DNA from: Pseudomonas taiwanensis DSM 21245
GTDB lineage: Bacteria > Pseudomonadota > Gammaproteobacteria > Pseudomonadales > Pseudomonadaceae
Direction of reading: 5' to 3'
Length of the DNA stretch: 64,000 bases
Assembly: GCF_000425785.1 (NCBI RefSeq)
Contig: NZ_AUEC01000025.1
Location: 52,040 to 116,039 of the forward strand
The translations under genes were made by a program, and so were the position numbers. Below are positions 36,853 through 44,958 of the stretch, piece by piece. The notes under the pieces are model-generated. The model ran no database searches and was not told the origin of the DNA. It saw nothing but the letters and a program-made list of their open reading frames with translations. Positions within the stretch are counted from its first letter, which is position 1, and each line of letters starts with the position of its first letter.

Positions 36853-37050
36853 GCGCCCGTCATGACATTATCGTCGTTCGTCAGATCGAGCCCCCTCAGT
36901 TTCGGATCGTAGGCGTGAGCCTTACTCGCGATAGGCCGATTGACGCGCCCCCCTCAAGACCTGGGCCAGGCACCTTCCTCACATTCCTCATGGTTGAACT
37001 CACCGGCTGCAACCCGCTAAGGTCGCCGCCTTGATCCACGAGAGGCAACC

Positions 37051-37917
37051 ATGGGCTACCTGATAATCGTCGCGCTGATCCAGGCGTTTTCCTTCAGCTT
37101 GATCGGCGAGTACCTGGCCGGACACGTCGACAGCTACTTTGCCGTGCTGGCAAGGGTCGTGCTGGCGGGGCTGGTGTTCCTGCCGCTGACCCGCTGGCGC
37201 CAGGTCGAGCCGCGCTTCATCCGCTCGATGCTGCTGATCGGCGCGCTGCAGTATGGCATCACCTACGTCTGCCTGTACCTGAGCTTTCGCGTGCTCACCG
37301 TCCCAGAAGTGCTGCTGTTCACCATCCTCACACCCCTGCATGTGACATTGATTGAAGATGCCCTGAACCGCCGCTTCAACCCCTGGGCGCTGTTTGCTGC
37401 CCTGGTCGCGGTGGCCGGTGCCGCAGTGATCCGCTTCGACACCATCAGCGGCGAGTTCTTCATCGGCTTCCTGCTGCTGCAATTGGCCAACTTCACCTAT
37501 GCCACCGGCCAGGTGCTGTACCGTCACCTGGTTGCTCGACACCCTAGCGACCTGCCGCATTACAAGCGTTTCGGCTATTTCTACCTGGGCGCGCTGATCG
37601 TGGTGCTGCCCGCGTTCCTCTTGTTCGGAAATGCCCAGCACCTGCCTAGCACCGACGTGCAGTGGTTGGTGTTGCTGTTCCTCGGCCTGTGTCCGACCGC
37701 CTTGGGCCTGTACTGGTGGAACAAGGGCGCGTGCCTGGTTTCCGGGGCGACGCTGGCGGTGATGAACAACCTGCATGTGCCGGTGGGGCTGCTGCTCAAC
37801 TTGCTGATCTGGAACCAGCACGAGCCGCTGGGAAGGCTGTTCATCGGCGGCGCGATCATCCTGGCCTCGGTATGGATGACTCGCCTGGGCGGGCTCCGCA
37901 AGGCGGTTCATCCCTGA
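37051..37917 (+). CDS. EamA/DMT family transporter
   Basis: A 288-residue protein with ten hydrophobic helices in two repeated EamA halves. The first half has LIGEYLAGHVDSYFAVLARVVLAGLVF, and the second ends in the GLLLNLLIWNQHEPLGRLFIGGAIILAS pattern. DMT carriers of this carboxylate/amino-acid/amine type export metabolites, and the substrate is unknown. The start ATG at 37051 follows GAGAGG. It stands alone between a terminator and the mechanosensitive channel gene, with which it converges. Confidence 0.88.
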   Translation: MGYLIIVALIQAFSFSLIGEYLAGHVDSYFAVLARVVLAGLVFLPLTRWRQVEPRFIRSMLLIGALQYGITYVCLYLSFRVLTVPEVLLFTILTPLHVTLIEDALNRRFNPWALFAALVAVAGAAVIRFDTISGEFFIGFLLLQLANFTYATGQVLYRHLVARHPSDLPHYKRFGYFYLGALIVVLPAFLLFGNAQHLPSTDVQWLVLLFLGLCPTALGLYWWNKGACLVSGATLAVMNNLHVPVGLLLNLLIWNQHEPLGRLFIGGAIILASVWMTRLGGLRKAVHP

Positions 37918-37973
37918 AGAGGCGGTGAACGGGTGGGGGCGGCTTGGGTTTGCCCAAAGCCGCCCCCACGGTT

Positions 37974-39275
37974 TCAGGCGTCGCTCATTTCCCTCAGGCC
38001 GTGCACTGCCGGCGCCAGGTGGCTCCGAGCCGCCAGCCCCACCCGCATGTCAGTGCCACTGGGCTGCTGATAAAGGCTCAGGCCGAACTCCGGCAGCACG
38101 GCCAGGAGGTAGTCGAAGATGTCCCCCTGGATCCGCTCGTACTCGGCCCACACCGTAGTGGTGGTGAAGCAGTAGATCTCCAGCGGCACGCCTTCGGCAG
38201 TGGTCTGCATCTGACGGACCATGCAGGTCATGCCCTGGTGCACGTTGGGGTGATTCTTCAGGTAGGCCAGGGCAAAGGCGCGGAAGGTACCGATATTGGT
38301 CAGCTTGCGTCGATTGGCCGACAGCTCAGCCACCGGCCCCAAAGCCTCGTTCCAGGTTTGCAGTTCCTGGCGTTTTCCAGCCAGGTAGTCACCGAGCAGG
38401 CGTACCTGGGTCAGGCGCTGTTCTTCCTCGCGTGTCAGAAAGCGCACGCCGGCGGCGTCGATGAACAGGCTGCGCTTGATGCGCCGTCCACCGGATTGCT
38501 GCATACCCCGGTAGTTGCGAAACGATTCGCTCATCAGGCGCCAGGTGGGAATCGAGACGATCGTCTTGTCGAAGTTCTGCACCTTGACCGTATGCAAGGT
38601 AATGTCCACCACGTCACCATCAGCGCCGACCTGGGGCATTTCGATCCAGTCGCCCACGTGCAGCATGTCGTTGCTGGTCAGTTGCACGCTGGCGACGAAC
38701 GACAGCAGGGTGTCCTTGTACACCAGCAGCAGAACCGCCGACATGGCGCCCAGGCCGGAAAGCAACAACAGTGGCGAGCGGTCGATCAGGGTGGCGACGA
38801 TGATGATCACGGAGAAGATCCATAGCATCATCTTGGCCAGTTGCACGTAGCCTTTGATCGAGCGGGTGCGAGCGTGTTCGGTGCGGGCATAGATGTCCAG
38901 CAGCGCATCGAGCAGGCACGACAGCGCCAAGGTCATGAACAGCAGGGTGAAGGCCAGGGCGACGTTGCCGAGGAAGTGCTGGGCGGTGTCGGACAGTTCC
39001 GGTACCAGTTTCAGGCCGAACTGGATCACCAGCGAGGGGGTGGTCTGGGCCAGGCGCTGGAACACCTTGTTGTGGCGCAGGTCATCGAACCATCTGAGGG
39101 CACTCTGGCGCGCCAGCAGGCGTGTGGCGTGCAGCACGAAGAAGCGGGCCAGGCGACCAACCACCAGGGAAGCGATCAGCAACACCACCAGGCCGAGGGC
39201 GGCGTGGAGCATGGGGTGTTGATCGAGGGTGCCCCACAGATCGAGGGTATCGCGCCAGATTTGTTGAATATCCAT
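37974..39275 (-). CDS. Mechanosensitive ion channel family protein (YbdG/MscS type)
   Basis: A 433-residue MscS-family protein. Several transmembrane helices occupy residues 20-170. The pore-lining helix and beta domain follow (SGLGAMSAVLLLVYKDTLLSFVASVQL, then DMLHVGDWIEMP and GDVVDITLHTVKVQNFDKTIVSIPT), and a large cytoplasmic domain ends the protein. Length and the FRNYRGMQQSGGRRIKRSL insertion resemble YbdG, a low-conductance osmotic channel. It is divergent from a DEAD-box helicase gene across 145 bp. Confidence 0.9.
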   Translation of the reverse strand: MDIQQIWRDTLDLWGTLDQHPMLHAALGLVVLLIASLVVGRLARFFVLHATRLLARQSALRWFDDLRHNKVFQRLAQTTPSLVIQFGLKLVPELSDTAQHFLGNVALAFTLLFMTLALSCLLDALLDIYARTEHARTRSIKGYVQLAKMMLWIFSVIIIVATLIDRSPLLLLSGLGAMSAVLLLVYKDTLLSFVASVQLTSNDMLHVGDWIEMPQVGADGDVVDITLHTVKVQNFDKTIVSIPTWRLMSESFRNYRGMQQSGGRRIKRSLFIDAAGVRFLTREEEQRLTQVRLLGDYLAGKRQELQTWNEALGPVAELSANRRKLTNIGTFRAFALAYLKNHPNVHQGMTCMVRQMQTTAEGVPLEIYCFTTTTVWAEYERIQGDIFDYLLAVLPEFGLSLYQQPSGTDMRVGLAARSHLAPAVHGLREMSDA

Positions 39276-39420
39276 AAGCGTACAAGCAGGTCTTTATTGC
39301 AAAACGAAGGGCCATTAGAACGCGCATGACCGCCCTGATGCCAAAAGAAATTCGGCTAAAACGGCAGAAAACGTTACCCTATGCAACTGAATTTCCCCGC
39401 ACTTGCCTGAGGTTACCTCC

Positions 39421-40743
39421 GTGTTCTCCCAATTCGCCCTGCACGAACGCCTGCTTAAAGCCGTGGCCGAGCTTAAATTTGTCGAGCCAACTCCGGTGCA
39501 GGCTGCGGCCATCCCCCTGGCCCTGCAAGGGCGCGACCTGCGTGTTACCGCACAGACCGGCAGCGGCAAGACCGCCGCGTTCGTCCTGCCGCTGCTTAAC
39601 CGCCTGGTCGACCTGCGTGCGCCTCGGGTGGAGATCCGCTCGCTGATCCTGCTACCGACCCGTGAACTGGCCCAGCAGACCCTCAAGCAAGTGCAGCTGT
39701 TCTCCCAGTTCACCTACATCAAGTCGGGCCTGGTGACAGGCGGCGAAGACTTCAAGGAACAGGCCGCGCTGCTGCGCAAGGTGCCAGACGTGCTGGTCGG
39801 CACCCCGGGCCGTCTGCTCGAACACCTCAACGCCGGCAACCTCGACCTGTCTCATGTGCAGGTATTGGTGCTGGACGAGGCCGACCGCATGCTCGACATG
39901 GGCTTTGCCGAGGACATGGAGCGCCTGTGCAAGGAGTGCGAGAACCGCGAGCAGACCTTGCTGTTCTCCGCCACCACTGGCGGTGCGGCCCTGCGCGATG
40001 TCATTGGCAAGGTGCTCAAGGACCCGGAGCACCTGATGCTCAACAGCGTCTCGCAACTGGCCGAGGGCACTCGCCAACAGATCATCACCGCCGACCACGA
40101 CCAGCACAAAGAGCAGATCGTTCAGTGGTTGCTGGCCAACGAGACCTTCGACAAGGCGATCATCTTCACCAATACCCGTGCGCTGGCCGACCGCATTTAC
40201 GGCCACCTGGTGGCCAAGGATGTGAAGGCTTTCGTCCTGCACGGCGAGAAGGACCAGAAAGACCGCAAGCTGGCCATCGAGCGCTTCAAGCAGGGCAGTT
40301 CCAAGGTCTTGGTTGCCACCGATGTGGCGGCCCGCGGCCTGGACATCGAAGGCCTGGACCTGGTGATCAACTTCGACATGCCGCGCAGTGGTGACGAGTA
40401 CGTTCACCGCGTGGGCCGCACTGGCCGTGCCGGTGGCGAAGGCCTGGCGATCTCGCTGATCACCCACAACGACTGGAACCTGATGTCGAGCATCGAACGC
40501 TACCTCAAGCAGCAGTTCGAGCGCCGTGTGATCAAGGAAGTGAAAGGCACCTACAACGGGCCGAAGAAGGTCAAGGCATCGGGCAAGGCGGCTGGTACCA
40601 AGAAGAAAAAGGTCGAGAAGAAGACTGGCGACAAGAAGGCCGCTGCCAAACGCAAGCCGGCCGCCAAGCCGAAGGCCAAGGCACCGCTGGCCAGCAGCGA
40701 TGGCATGGCGCCGCTGAAAAAGCGCAAGCCTGTGGCTGAGTAA
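39421..40743 (+). CDS. DEAD-box RNA helicase
   Basis: A 440-residue helicase with the Q motif (PTPVQAAAIP), motif I AQTGSGKT, motif Ia PTRELAQQ, motif II DEAD (VLDEADRMLD), motif III SAT, and motif VI HRVGRTGRAG. A C-terminal tail of about 70 residues is very rich in Lys and Ala and should bind RNA nonspecifically. It belongs to the RhlE/SrmB-like group active in ribosome assembly or mRNA decay; the exact orthologue is unclear. The GTG at 39421 is preferred because GAGGT lies 7 bases before it; a TTG at 39403 would add six residues. Confidence 0.9.
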   Translation: MFSQFALHERLLKAVAELKFVEPTPVQAAAIPLALQGRDLRVTAQTGSGKTAAFVLPLLNRLVDLRAPRVEIRSLILLPTRELAQQTLKQVQLFSQFTYIKSGLVTGGEDFKEQAALLRKVPDVLVGTPGRLLEHLNAGNLDLSHVQVLVLDEADRMLDMGFAEDMERLCKECENREQTLLFSATTGGAALRDVIGKVLKDPEHLMLNSVSQLAEGTRQQIITADHDQHKEQIVQWLLANETFDKAIIFTNTRALADRIYGHLVAKDVKAFVLHGEKDQKDRKLAIERFKQGSSKVLVATDVAARGLDIEGLDLVINFDMPRSGDEYVHRVGRTGRAGGEGLAISLITHNDWNLMSSIERYLKQQFERRVIKEVKGTYNGPKKVKASGKAAGTKKKKVEKKTGDKKAAAKRKPAAKPKAKAPLASSDGMAPLKKRKPVAE

Positions 40744-40872
40744 CGCGGCTGCACTGACCTCTTCGCGGGTGGTTGGCAGCCGCAATGCTGAGCTGCCACG
40801 ATCCTGATCAGTGCGCGTTTACGGTAGGAGCGTGTTTACCCGCGATGAGGCCGGCTCTGCCGGCCCCGACCG

Positions 40873-41148
40873 TTACGATTCAGCCTTGTTCTGCGCCTCC
40901 TTGAGCTCCTTAATCCGCTTGTCGATCAGCTGACATTTATCGGGCAAGTCCTTGCTCGCCGTGCCCAGGTCCATTCCCTGTAGCTCGTCATTGATCTCTT
41001 TGGCCTTTTGCGGGTTCTGTTCGGTCAATCGGCTGACCAGCCCGGCCAGTTCCTCCCGTTTCTGAGTCGCTTCTTCCGGTGTGCAGGCCCAGGCGGGCAG
41101 GCTGCAGAACAGGGCAGTCGCACAAACGATGCGCAGCAGCGGTTTCAT
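40873..41148 (-). CDS. Small secreted helical protein, unknown function
   Basis: A 91-residue protein with a signal peptide (MKPLLRIVCATALFCSLPAWA). The mature part is a charged helical stretch with two Cys (ACTPEEATQKREELAGL and DKCQLIDKRIKELKEAQ), placed to form a disulfide between two helices. No domain is recognised. A REP-like sequence separates it from the helicase gene at its 3' side. Its own upstream region (41149-41385) shows nothing specific. Confidence 0.72.
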   Translation of the reverse strand: MKPLLRIVCATALFCSLPAWACTPEEATQKREELAGLVSRLTEQNPQKAKEINDELQGMDLGTASKDLPDKCQLIDKRIKELKEAQNKAES

Positions 41149-41385
41149 CCTTTCTCCCTCCGGCGATGGTGGTGCCCGGTGGAGGTATCTGCGCGGCGTT
41201 TAGTTCAGCGTCAACGACCGGTGGGTGTGCAAACGGTTGCCTCGGCTGTGGAGCACCGCCACTGATGCAGTTAGCCCAAGGTCGTTTTAAGGGTGGCATG
41301 AGCGACCATTGAAATCCGATAATCGGTCTTCCGTGTCCACTGCCGAGTTCGAATCCATGACTTTCACAGCAACAGGATCGCGCCC

Positions 41386-42312
41386 ATGAGCGCGACCCGC
41401 AAGAATCCCGACGCCTTCGCCTTCCAGGTCATGCTGGGGTTGTGCCTCATCTGGGGCTGCCAGCAAGTGCTGATCAAGACGGCGGCGGTCGACATCGCCC
41501 CGGTGATGCAGGCCGCCATGCGCAACTTCATTGCCGCGGTGCTGGTTGGCTTACTGGTCTGCTGGCGTGGTGGCTGGGAGCAGTTGGGAAGCACCTGGAA
41601 AGCCGGCGCGGTGGCGGGTGGGTTGTTTGGCCTGGAGTTCCTGTTCATCGCCGAGGGGCTCAAGCTGACTTCGGCGGCGCATATGTCGGTATTCCTCTAC
41701 ACCGCACCGGTATTTACCGCGTTGGGGCTGCATTTCCGGTTGGCCAGCGAGCGGCTGCGGTTGTTGCAGTGGCTGGGCATCCTGTTGGCGTTCGGCGGAA
41801 TAGCCACCGCCTTTGCCGGTGGCATGTCGTTCGAGCAGATGGATGGACGCACCTTGTTGGGCGACGCCATGGGGGTACTGGCCGGACTGGCTTGGGGCGC
41901 GACCACGGTGGTGGTGCGCTGCTCTCGGTTGTCGGAGGCGCCCGCGACCCTGACGTTGTTCTATCAATTGGCAGTCGGCTGTGTCGGGTTGGTGCTGATC
42001 GCCTTGCTCAGTGGGCAAATCGCGGCAGTGACGTGGACCCCGTTGGCACTTGGTAGTGTGCTGTTCCAAGGGATCGTCGTGTCGTTCATCAGTTACCTCA
42101 CCTGGTTCTGGTTGCTGCGCAAGTACCTGGCCTCGAACCTGGCGGTGTTCTCGTTCATCACCCCGTTGTTCGGGGTGACATTCGGGGTGGTGCTACTGGG
42201 TGAGCCATTGAGTGCCAATTTTGTACTGGGGGCTGTCATGGTCTTGCTGGGCGTGATCCTGGTGAGTGCCGAGCCGTGGGTGAAGCTGCAACTGCGCAAG
42301 TGGGTCGGGTAG
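41386..42312 (+). CDS. EamA/DMT family transporter
   Basis: A 308-residue ten-helix DMT exporter. The first EamA half contains LGLCLIWGCQQVLIKTAAVDIAPVMQAAMRN and AHMSVFLYTAPVFTALGLHF; the second contains GLAWGATTVVVRCSRL and ends with LFGVTFGVVLLGEPLSANFVLGAVMVLLGVIL. The substrate is unknown. It is a single gene followed by a REP-like element at about 42332. Confidence 0.88.
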   Translation: MSATRKNPDAFAFQVMLGLCLIWGCQQVLIKTAAVDIAPVMQAAMRNFIAAVLVGLLVCWRGGWEQLGSTWKAGAVAGGLFGLEFLFIAEGLKLTSAAHMSVFLYTAPVFTALGLHFRLASERLRLLQWLGILLAFGGIATAFAGGMSFEQMDGRTLLGDAMGVLAGLAWGATTVVVRCSRLSEAPATLTLFYQLAVGCVGLVLIALLSGQIAAVTWTPLALGSVLFQGIVVSFISYLTWFWLLRKYLASNLAVFSFITPLFGVTFGVVLLGEPLSANFVLGAVMVLLGVILVSAEPWVKLQLRKWVG

Positions 42313-42331
42313 CGGTTGGCGGTACGGGCTC

Positions 42332-42356
42332 CATCGCCGGCAAACCGGCTCCTAGA
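42332..42356. repeat. REP-like element
   Basis: ATCGCCGGCAAACCGGCTCC then TAGAG is a near copy of the element at 14742 and, inverted, at 50991. It lies between the converging DMT and MFS transporter genes. Confidence 0.6.
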
Positions 42357-42374
42357 GGTATTCCGACTCGGGTC

Positions 42375-43547
42375 TTAGGAGGCTGTCTGGGCCTTCGGCG
42401 GGCAGGATGGCAGACGCCGGCCCTCCATCAGCACCAGTACCCCCGCCAGGCCCAGCCCCGTCGCTGCCAGCACCAGTGCTGGCGCCAGGCTGGCGCTGTA
42501 GTGGCTGCTGACCGCTGCCAGCAGAGGTCCGCTCAACTGGCCCAAGGCGAAGCACGCCGTGAGCAGACCGGCATTACGCTGCGTCGCTTGCGGCGCCAGC
42601 TCGCGGGAACGTTGCATCACCAGTTGCATGCAGGCCAGGAACGGGGTGCCGCACAGCACCACGCCCAGTGCCAGGCCGATTCCATCGCCCAGCAGGCATG
42701 CAAGCACACCGAACCCCTGCAACCAAAGCGTGGCCGTTAGCCAGGCCGAGGTCCGCCCAGGGCGACGCAAGCTCACCAGCAGCACCCCCAGTGCCGCGGC
42801 CAGGCCGAACGCTGGCCAGAACAGGTCGGCCATCCAGTGTCCGCGAAACTGCTGGCTGGCCATTTGCGACAAGAAGGTGGCCGGGAGGATGTATCCGATG
42901 CCATACAAGGCATAGACCAGGCCGAGTCGGCCAATGCCAGCGCTGCGGTTGGCTCCTGGTTGAGGCACCGCGGGCGCTAGCGCCGGTTGCAGCGCCTGGG
43001 GTAGCCAGGGCCGGGCGGCCAGCAACATGATCAGCGCAGCCACGGCATAGATCATCCACAACGCTGCCGAACCGAGTCCCGACAGGTGCGCAGCCAGTGC
43101 CAGCAGACCGGTCAGGGCGATCCCCAGGCCTGGCCCTGCGAACACCAGAGCCCCGTACCGTTGCTGCCCGTGCGCATTGGCGACCTGTTGGCTGAGGCTG
43201 GTGATCATCACCAGCACCCAGGCGCTGGCCACGCCGGTACCGAAGCGCAATGCCAAGTGGCTCCAGAACCCATCGGCGGCCCATGAGGCCAAGGTCAGCA
43301 GCACGCACAGCCACAGCCCGCCGTGCAGGCGCAGGCGAACCTGTGCAGGCTTGCGGGCGAACATCGCATCCACCGCGCCGAGGAAATAGCCCAGGTAGTT
43401 GGCGGCGGCAACCAGCCCGGCGGCGGTGAGGTCGAACTGGCCTTCGGCGATCAGTTGCGGCAGTTGCGGGGTGAGGGCGAAGCGGCCAATGCCCATGGCC
43501 ATCATCAGGGCCACGGCACTGGCCAGCAGTTGTACGAGCGGCGACAT
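42375..43547 (-). CDS. MFS transporter, YbfB/YjiJ family
   Basis: A 390-residue twelve-helix major-facilitator protein. The N-terminal MSPLVQLLASAVALMMAMGIGRFALTPQLP and the LYGIGYILPATFLSQMA segment in the middle are typical of YbfB/YjiJ-like exporters. The substrate is unknown. AGGAG lies 6 bp before the ATG at 43547. It is divergent from a LysR gene, and a perfect inverted repeat that fits a LysR box lies between them, so its expression is probably controlled by that regulator. Confidence 0.88.
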   Translation of the reverse strand: MSPLVQLLASAVALMMAMGIGRFALTPQLPQLIAEGQFDLTAAGLVAAANYLGYFLGAVDAMFARKPAQVRLRLHGGLWLCVLLTLASWAADGFWSHLALRFGTGVASAWVLVMITSLSQQVANAHGQQRYGALVFAGPGLGIALTGLLALAAHLSGLGSAALWMIYAVAALIMLLAARPWLPQALQPALAPAVPQPGANRSAGIGRLGLVYALYGIGYILPATFLSQMASQQFRGHWMADLFWPAFGLAAALGVLLVSLRRPGRTSAWLTATLWLQGFGVLACLLGDGIGLALGVVLCGTPFLACMQLVMQRSRELAPQATQRNAGLLTACFALGQLSGPLLAAVSSHYSASLAPALVLAATGLGLAGVLVLMEGRRLPSCPPKAQTAS

Positions 43548-43602
43548 GAGGATACTCCTGCGCGAATGTAAGCGATGGATGGCAGGGTAGGGCTGATTGA
43601 CT

Positions 43603-43617
43603 TTCAATAAAATTGAA
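43603..43617. promoter_or_regulatory. LysR-type operator (T-N11-A palindrome)
   Basis: TTCAAT (43603-43608), AAA, ATTGAA (43612-43617) is a perfect inverted repeat containing T-N11-A, the classical LysR box. It lies 55 bp before the MFS start and 36 bp before the LysR start. Confidence 0.65.
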
Positions 43618-43653
43618 TAATGATGATGAAGTTATTCTGTTTTGGAGAATGCA

Positions 43654-44547
43654 ATGGAGTTCAGCCAATTGCGCATCTTCCAGGCTGTGGCCGAGGAAGG
43701 ATCGGTGACCCGTGCCGCCGAGCGCCTGCATCGAGTGCCTTCGAACCTGTCCACGCGCCTGCGGCAACTCGAGGAGCAACTGGGTGTGGAGCTGTTCCTG
43801 CGCGAGCGCCAGCGCCTGCAACTGTCGCCCGCCGGTAAGGTGCTGCTGGACTACGCCAACCGCCTGGCTGCGTTGCATGACGAAGCGCTGTCGGCGGTGC
43901 AGGGCGGGCAGCCGGCCGGCGACTTCGTGCTGGGGACCATGTACAGCACGGCGGCCACCCATCTACCGGCGCTGCTGGCCCGCTATCACCAGGCCTACCC
44001 GGCGGTGAACCTGCAGGTACGAGCTGCACCCAGTGGCGAGTTGTTCGAAGGACTGCTTAGCCATCGCCTGGACGCCGCGCTGGTAGACGGCCCACTGAAC
44101 CTGGCCGGATTGGACGGTATACCGCTGTGCGAAGAAGAGTTGGTGCTGATCACCAGCCCGGAGCACCCCGTGGTGCACACCGCCAAGGACGTTGCTGGCA
44201 AGGCGGTGTTCACCTTCCGCCAGGGCTGCTCCTACCGCATGCGGCTGGAGGCGTGGTATGCCCATGCCCACACGCCGATGGGGCGCGTGATGGAGATCGA
44301 GTCTTACCAGAGCATGCTGGCCTGCGTGATTGCCGGGGCAGGGGTGGCCATGATGGCCCGCTCGATGCTCGACAGCCTGCCAGGGCGCGACCGTGTGCGG
44401 GTGCACCGCTTGCAGGCGCCATTCGATGAGGCGGTCACCTGGTTGATGTGGCGTCAGGGCATGCGCGGCGCGAATTTAGAGGCGTGGATCGATTTGCAAC
44501 AAAGCGAAACGATTAACCAGTCGTCGGAATACGGCATTTCGGCTTGA
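43654..44547 (+). CDS. LysR family transcriptional regulator
   Basis: A 297-residue LysR protein with a winged helix in residues 1-60 (MEFSQLRIFQAVAEEGSVTRAAERLHRVPSNLSTRLRQLEEQLG) and an effector domain after residue 90. The RVPSNLSTR recognition helix is typical of the PA1413-like group. GGAGA at 43644 supports the ATG at 43654. It is divergent from the YbfB-type exporter gene with a T-N11-A palindrome between, so it probably controls that gene and itself. The PA1414-type small gene follows downstream. Confidence 0.9.
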   Translation: MEFSQLRIFQAVAEEGSVTRAAERLHRVPSNLSTRLRQLEEQLGVELFLRERQRLQLSPAGKVLLDYANRLAALHDEALSAVQGGQPAGDFVLGTMYSTAATHLPALLARYHQAYPAVNLQVRAAPSGELFEGLLSHRLDAALVDGPLNLAGLDGIPLCEEELVLITSPEHPVVHTAKDVAGKAVFTFRQGCSYRMRLEAWYAHAHTPMGRVMEIESYQSMLACVIAGAGVAMMARSMLDSLPGRDRVRVHRLQAPFDEAVTWLMWRQGMRGANLEAWIDLQQSETINQSSEYGISA

Positions 44548-44557
44548 TCCGGGTCAA
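44544..44557 (+). promoter_or_regulatory. Anr/Fnr-type box
   Basis: TTGAT-CCGG-GTCAA differs from the TTGAT-N4-ATCAA consensus at one base. It overlaps the last codons of the LysR gene and lies upstream of the small PA1414-type gene. The -10 cannot be placed with certainty. Confidence 0.6.
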
Positions 44558-44675
44558 ACTGGCCCTTATCTGTAAGGGCAGAGGCATGCGTAATACAGGA
44601 CATCGGACTATGATCTGTATGAAACATCGCAAGATTTGAAATTGCCGTGAGGCTGACCCGTAAAAGGGGGCATTT
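44558..44675 (+). ncRNA. Possible SicX-like leader small RNA
   Basis: About 120 bases without a gene lie between the Anr-type box and the start of the 42-codon PA1414-type gene. In P. aeruginosa the Anr-controlled sRNA SicX comes from the region just upstream of PA1414, as I recall. The same order (LysR, Anr box, leader, small ORF, terminator) occurs here. I see a short hairpin-like CCCTTATCTGTAAGGG (44563-44578) near the likely RNA 5' end. Transcription and ends are not visible in sequence. Confidence 0.4.
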
Positions 44676-44804
44676 ATGAACGACCGACTTTACAACTGGC
44701 TCCACGACCTCGCTGTCGCCTTGGGCTTGCTCCCTCCGCCGCTGCAGCCAGTGCCGATCCCGACCGACGAAGAACAACGCAAGCGCCAACCGCGTCGTCG
44801 CTGA
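44676..44804 (+). CDS. PA1414-family small protein (42 aa)
   Basis: A 42-residue protein (MNDRLYNWLHDLAVALGLLP then PPLQPVPIPTDEEQRKR and QPRRR). It has an amphipathic helix, a Pro-rich middle and a basic tail. It resembles the small PA1414-type proteins of pseudomonads, and its place between a PA1413-like LysR gene and the gbu region fits. A strong terminator follows at once, and an Anr-type box lies 120 bp upstream. The coding function is unproved; the transcript may act mainly through its leader RNA. Confidence 0.7.
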   Translation: MNDRLYNWLHDLAVALGLLPPPLQPVPIPTDEEQRKRQPRRR

Positions 44805-44809
44805 ATGAA

Positions 44810-44850
44810 AAAAAGGCCGCTGCATCACTTGCCGATGCCGCGGCCTTTTT
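44810..44850 (+). terminator. Rho-independent terminator
   Basis: AAAAAGGCCGC (44810-44820) pairs with GCGGCCTTTTT (44840-44850). An inner GCATC/GATGC pair (44822-44826, 44834-44838) extends the stem after one mismatch. It lies 5 bp after the small gene and ends in five Ts. With As before the stem it can also work on the minus strand. Confidence 0.9.
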
Positions 44851-44887
44851 GATTCTGGGGGGGCGTGGTGTTCGTAGTGGCCGTGTC

Positions 44888-44924
44888 GCCGGTCCCTGCA
44901 AGCACCAACCTTGCAGGAACCGGC
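44888..44924. repeat. Hairpin downstream of the symporter gene
   Basis: GCCGGT-C-CCTGCAAG (44888-44902) pairs with CTTGCAGG-A-ACCGGC (44910-44924), one mismatch, around a 7-base loop. It lies 35 bp beyond the symporter stop codon and probably serves as its terminator or as a REP element. Confidence 0.55.
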
Positions 44925-44958
44925 TTTCCGGCGATCGCGGCCAACCCGCGTTACAGGC

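Noticed and set aside
44558..44610. Placing the Anr-dependent start exactly 41.5 bp from the box centre
   Set aside because: No good -10 element lies at the required distance, so the start site is left open.
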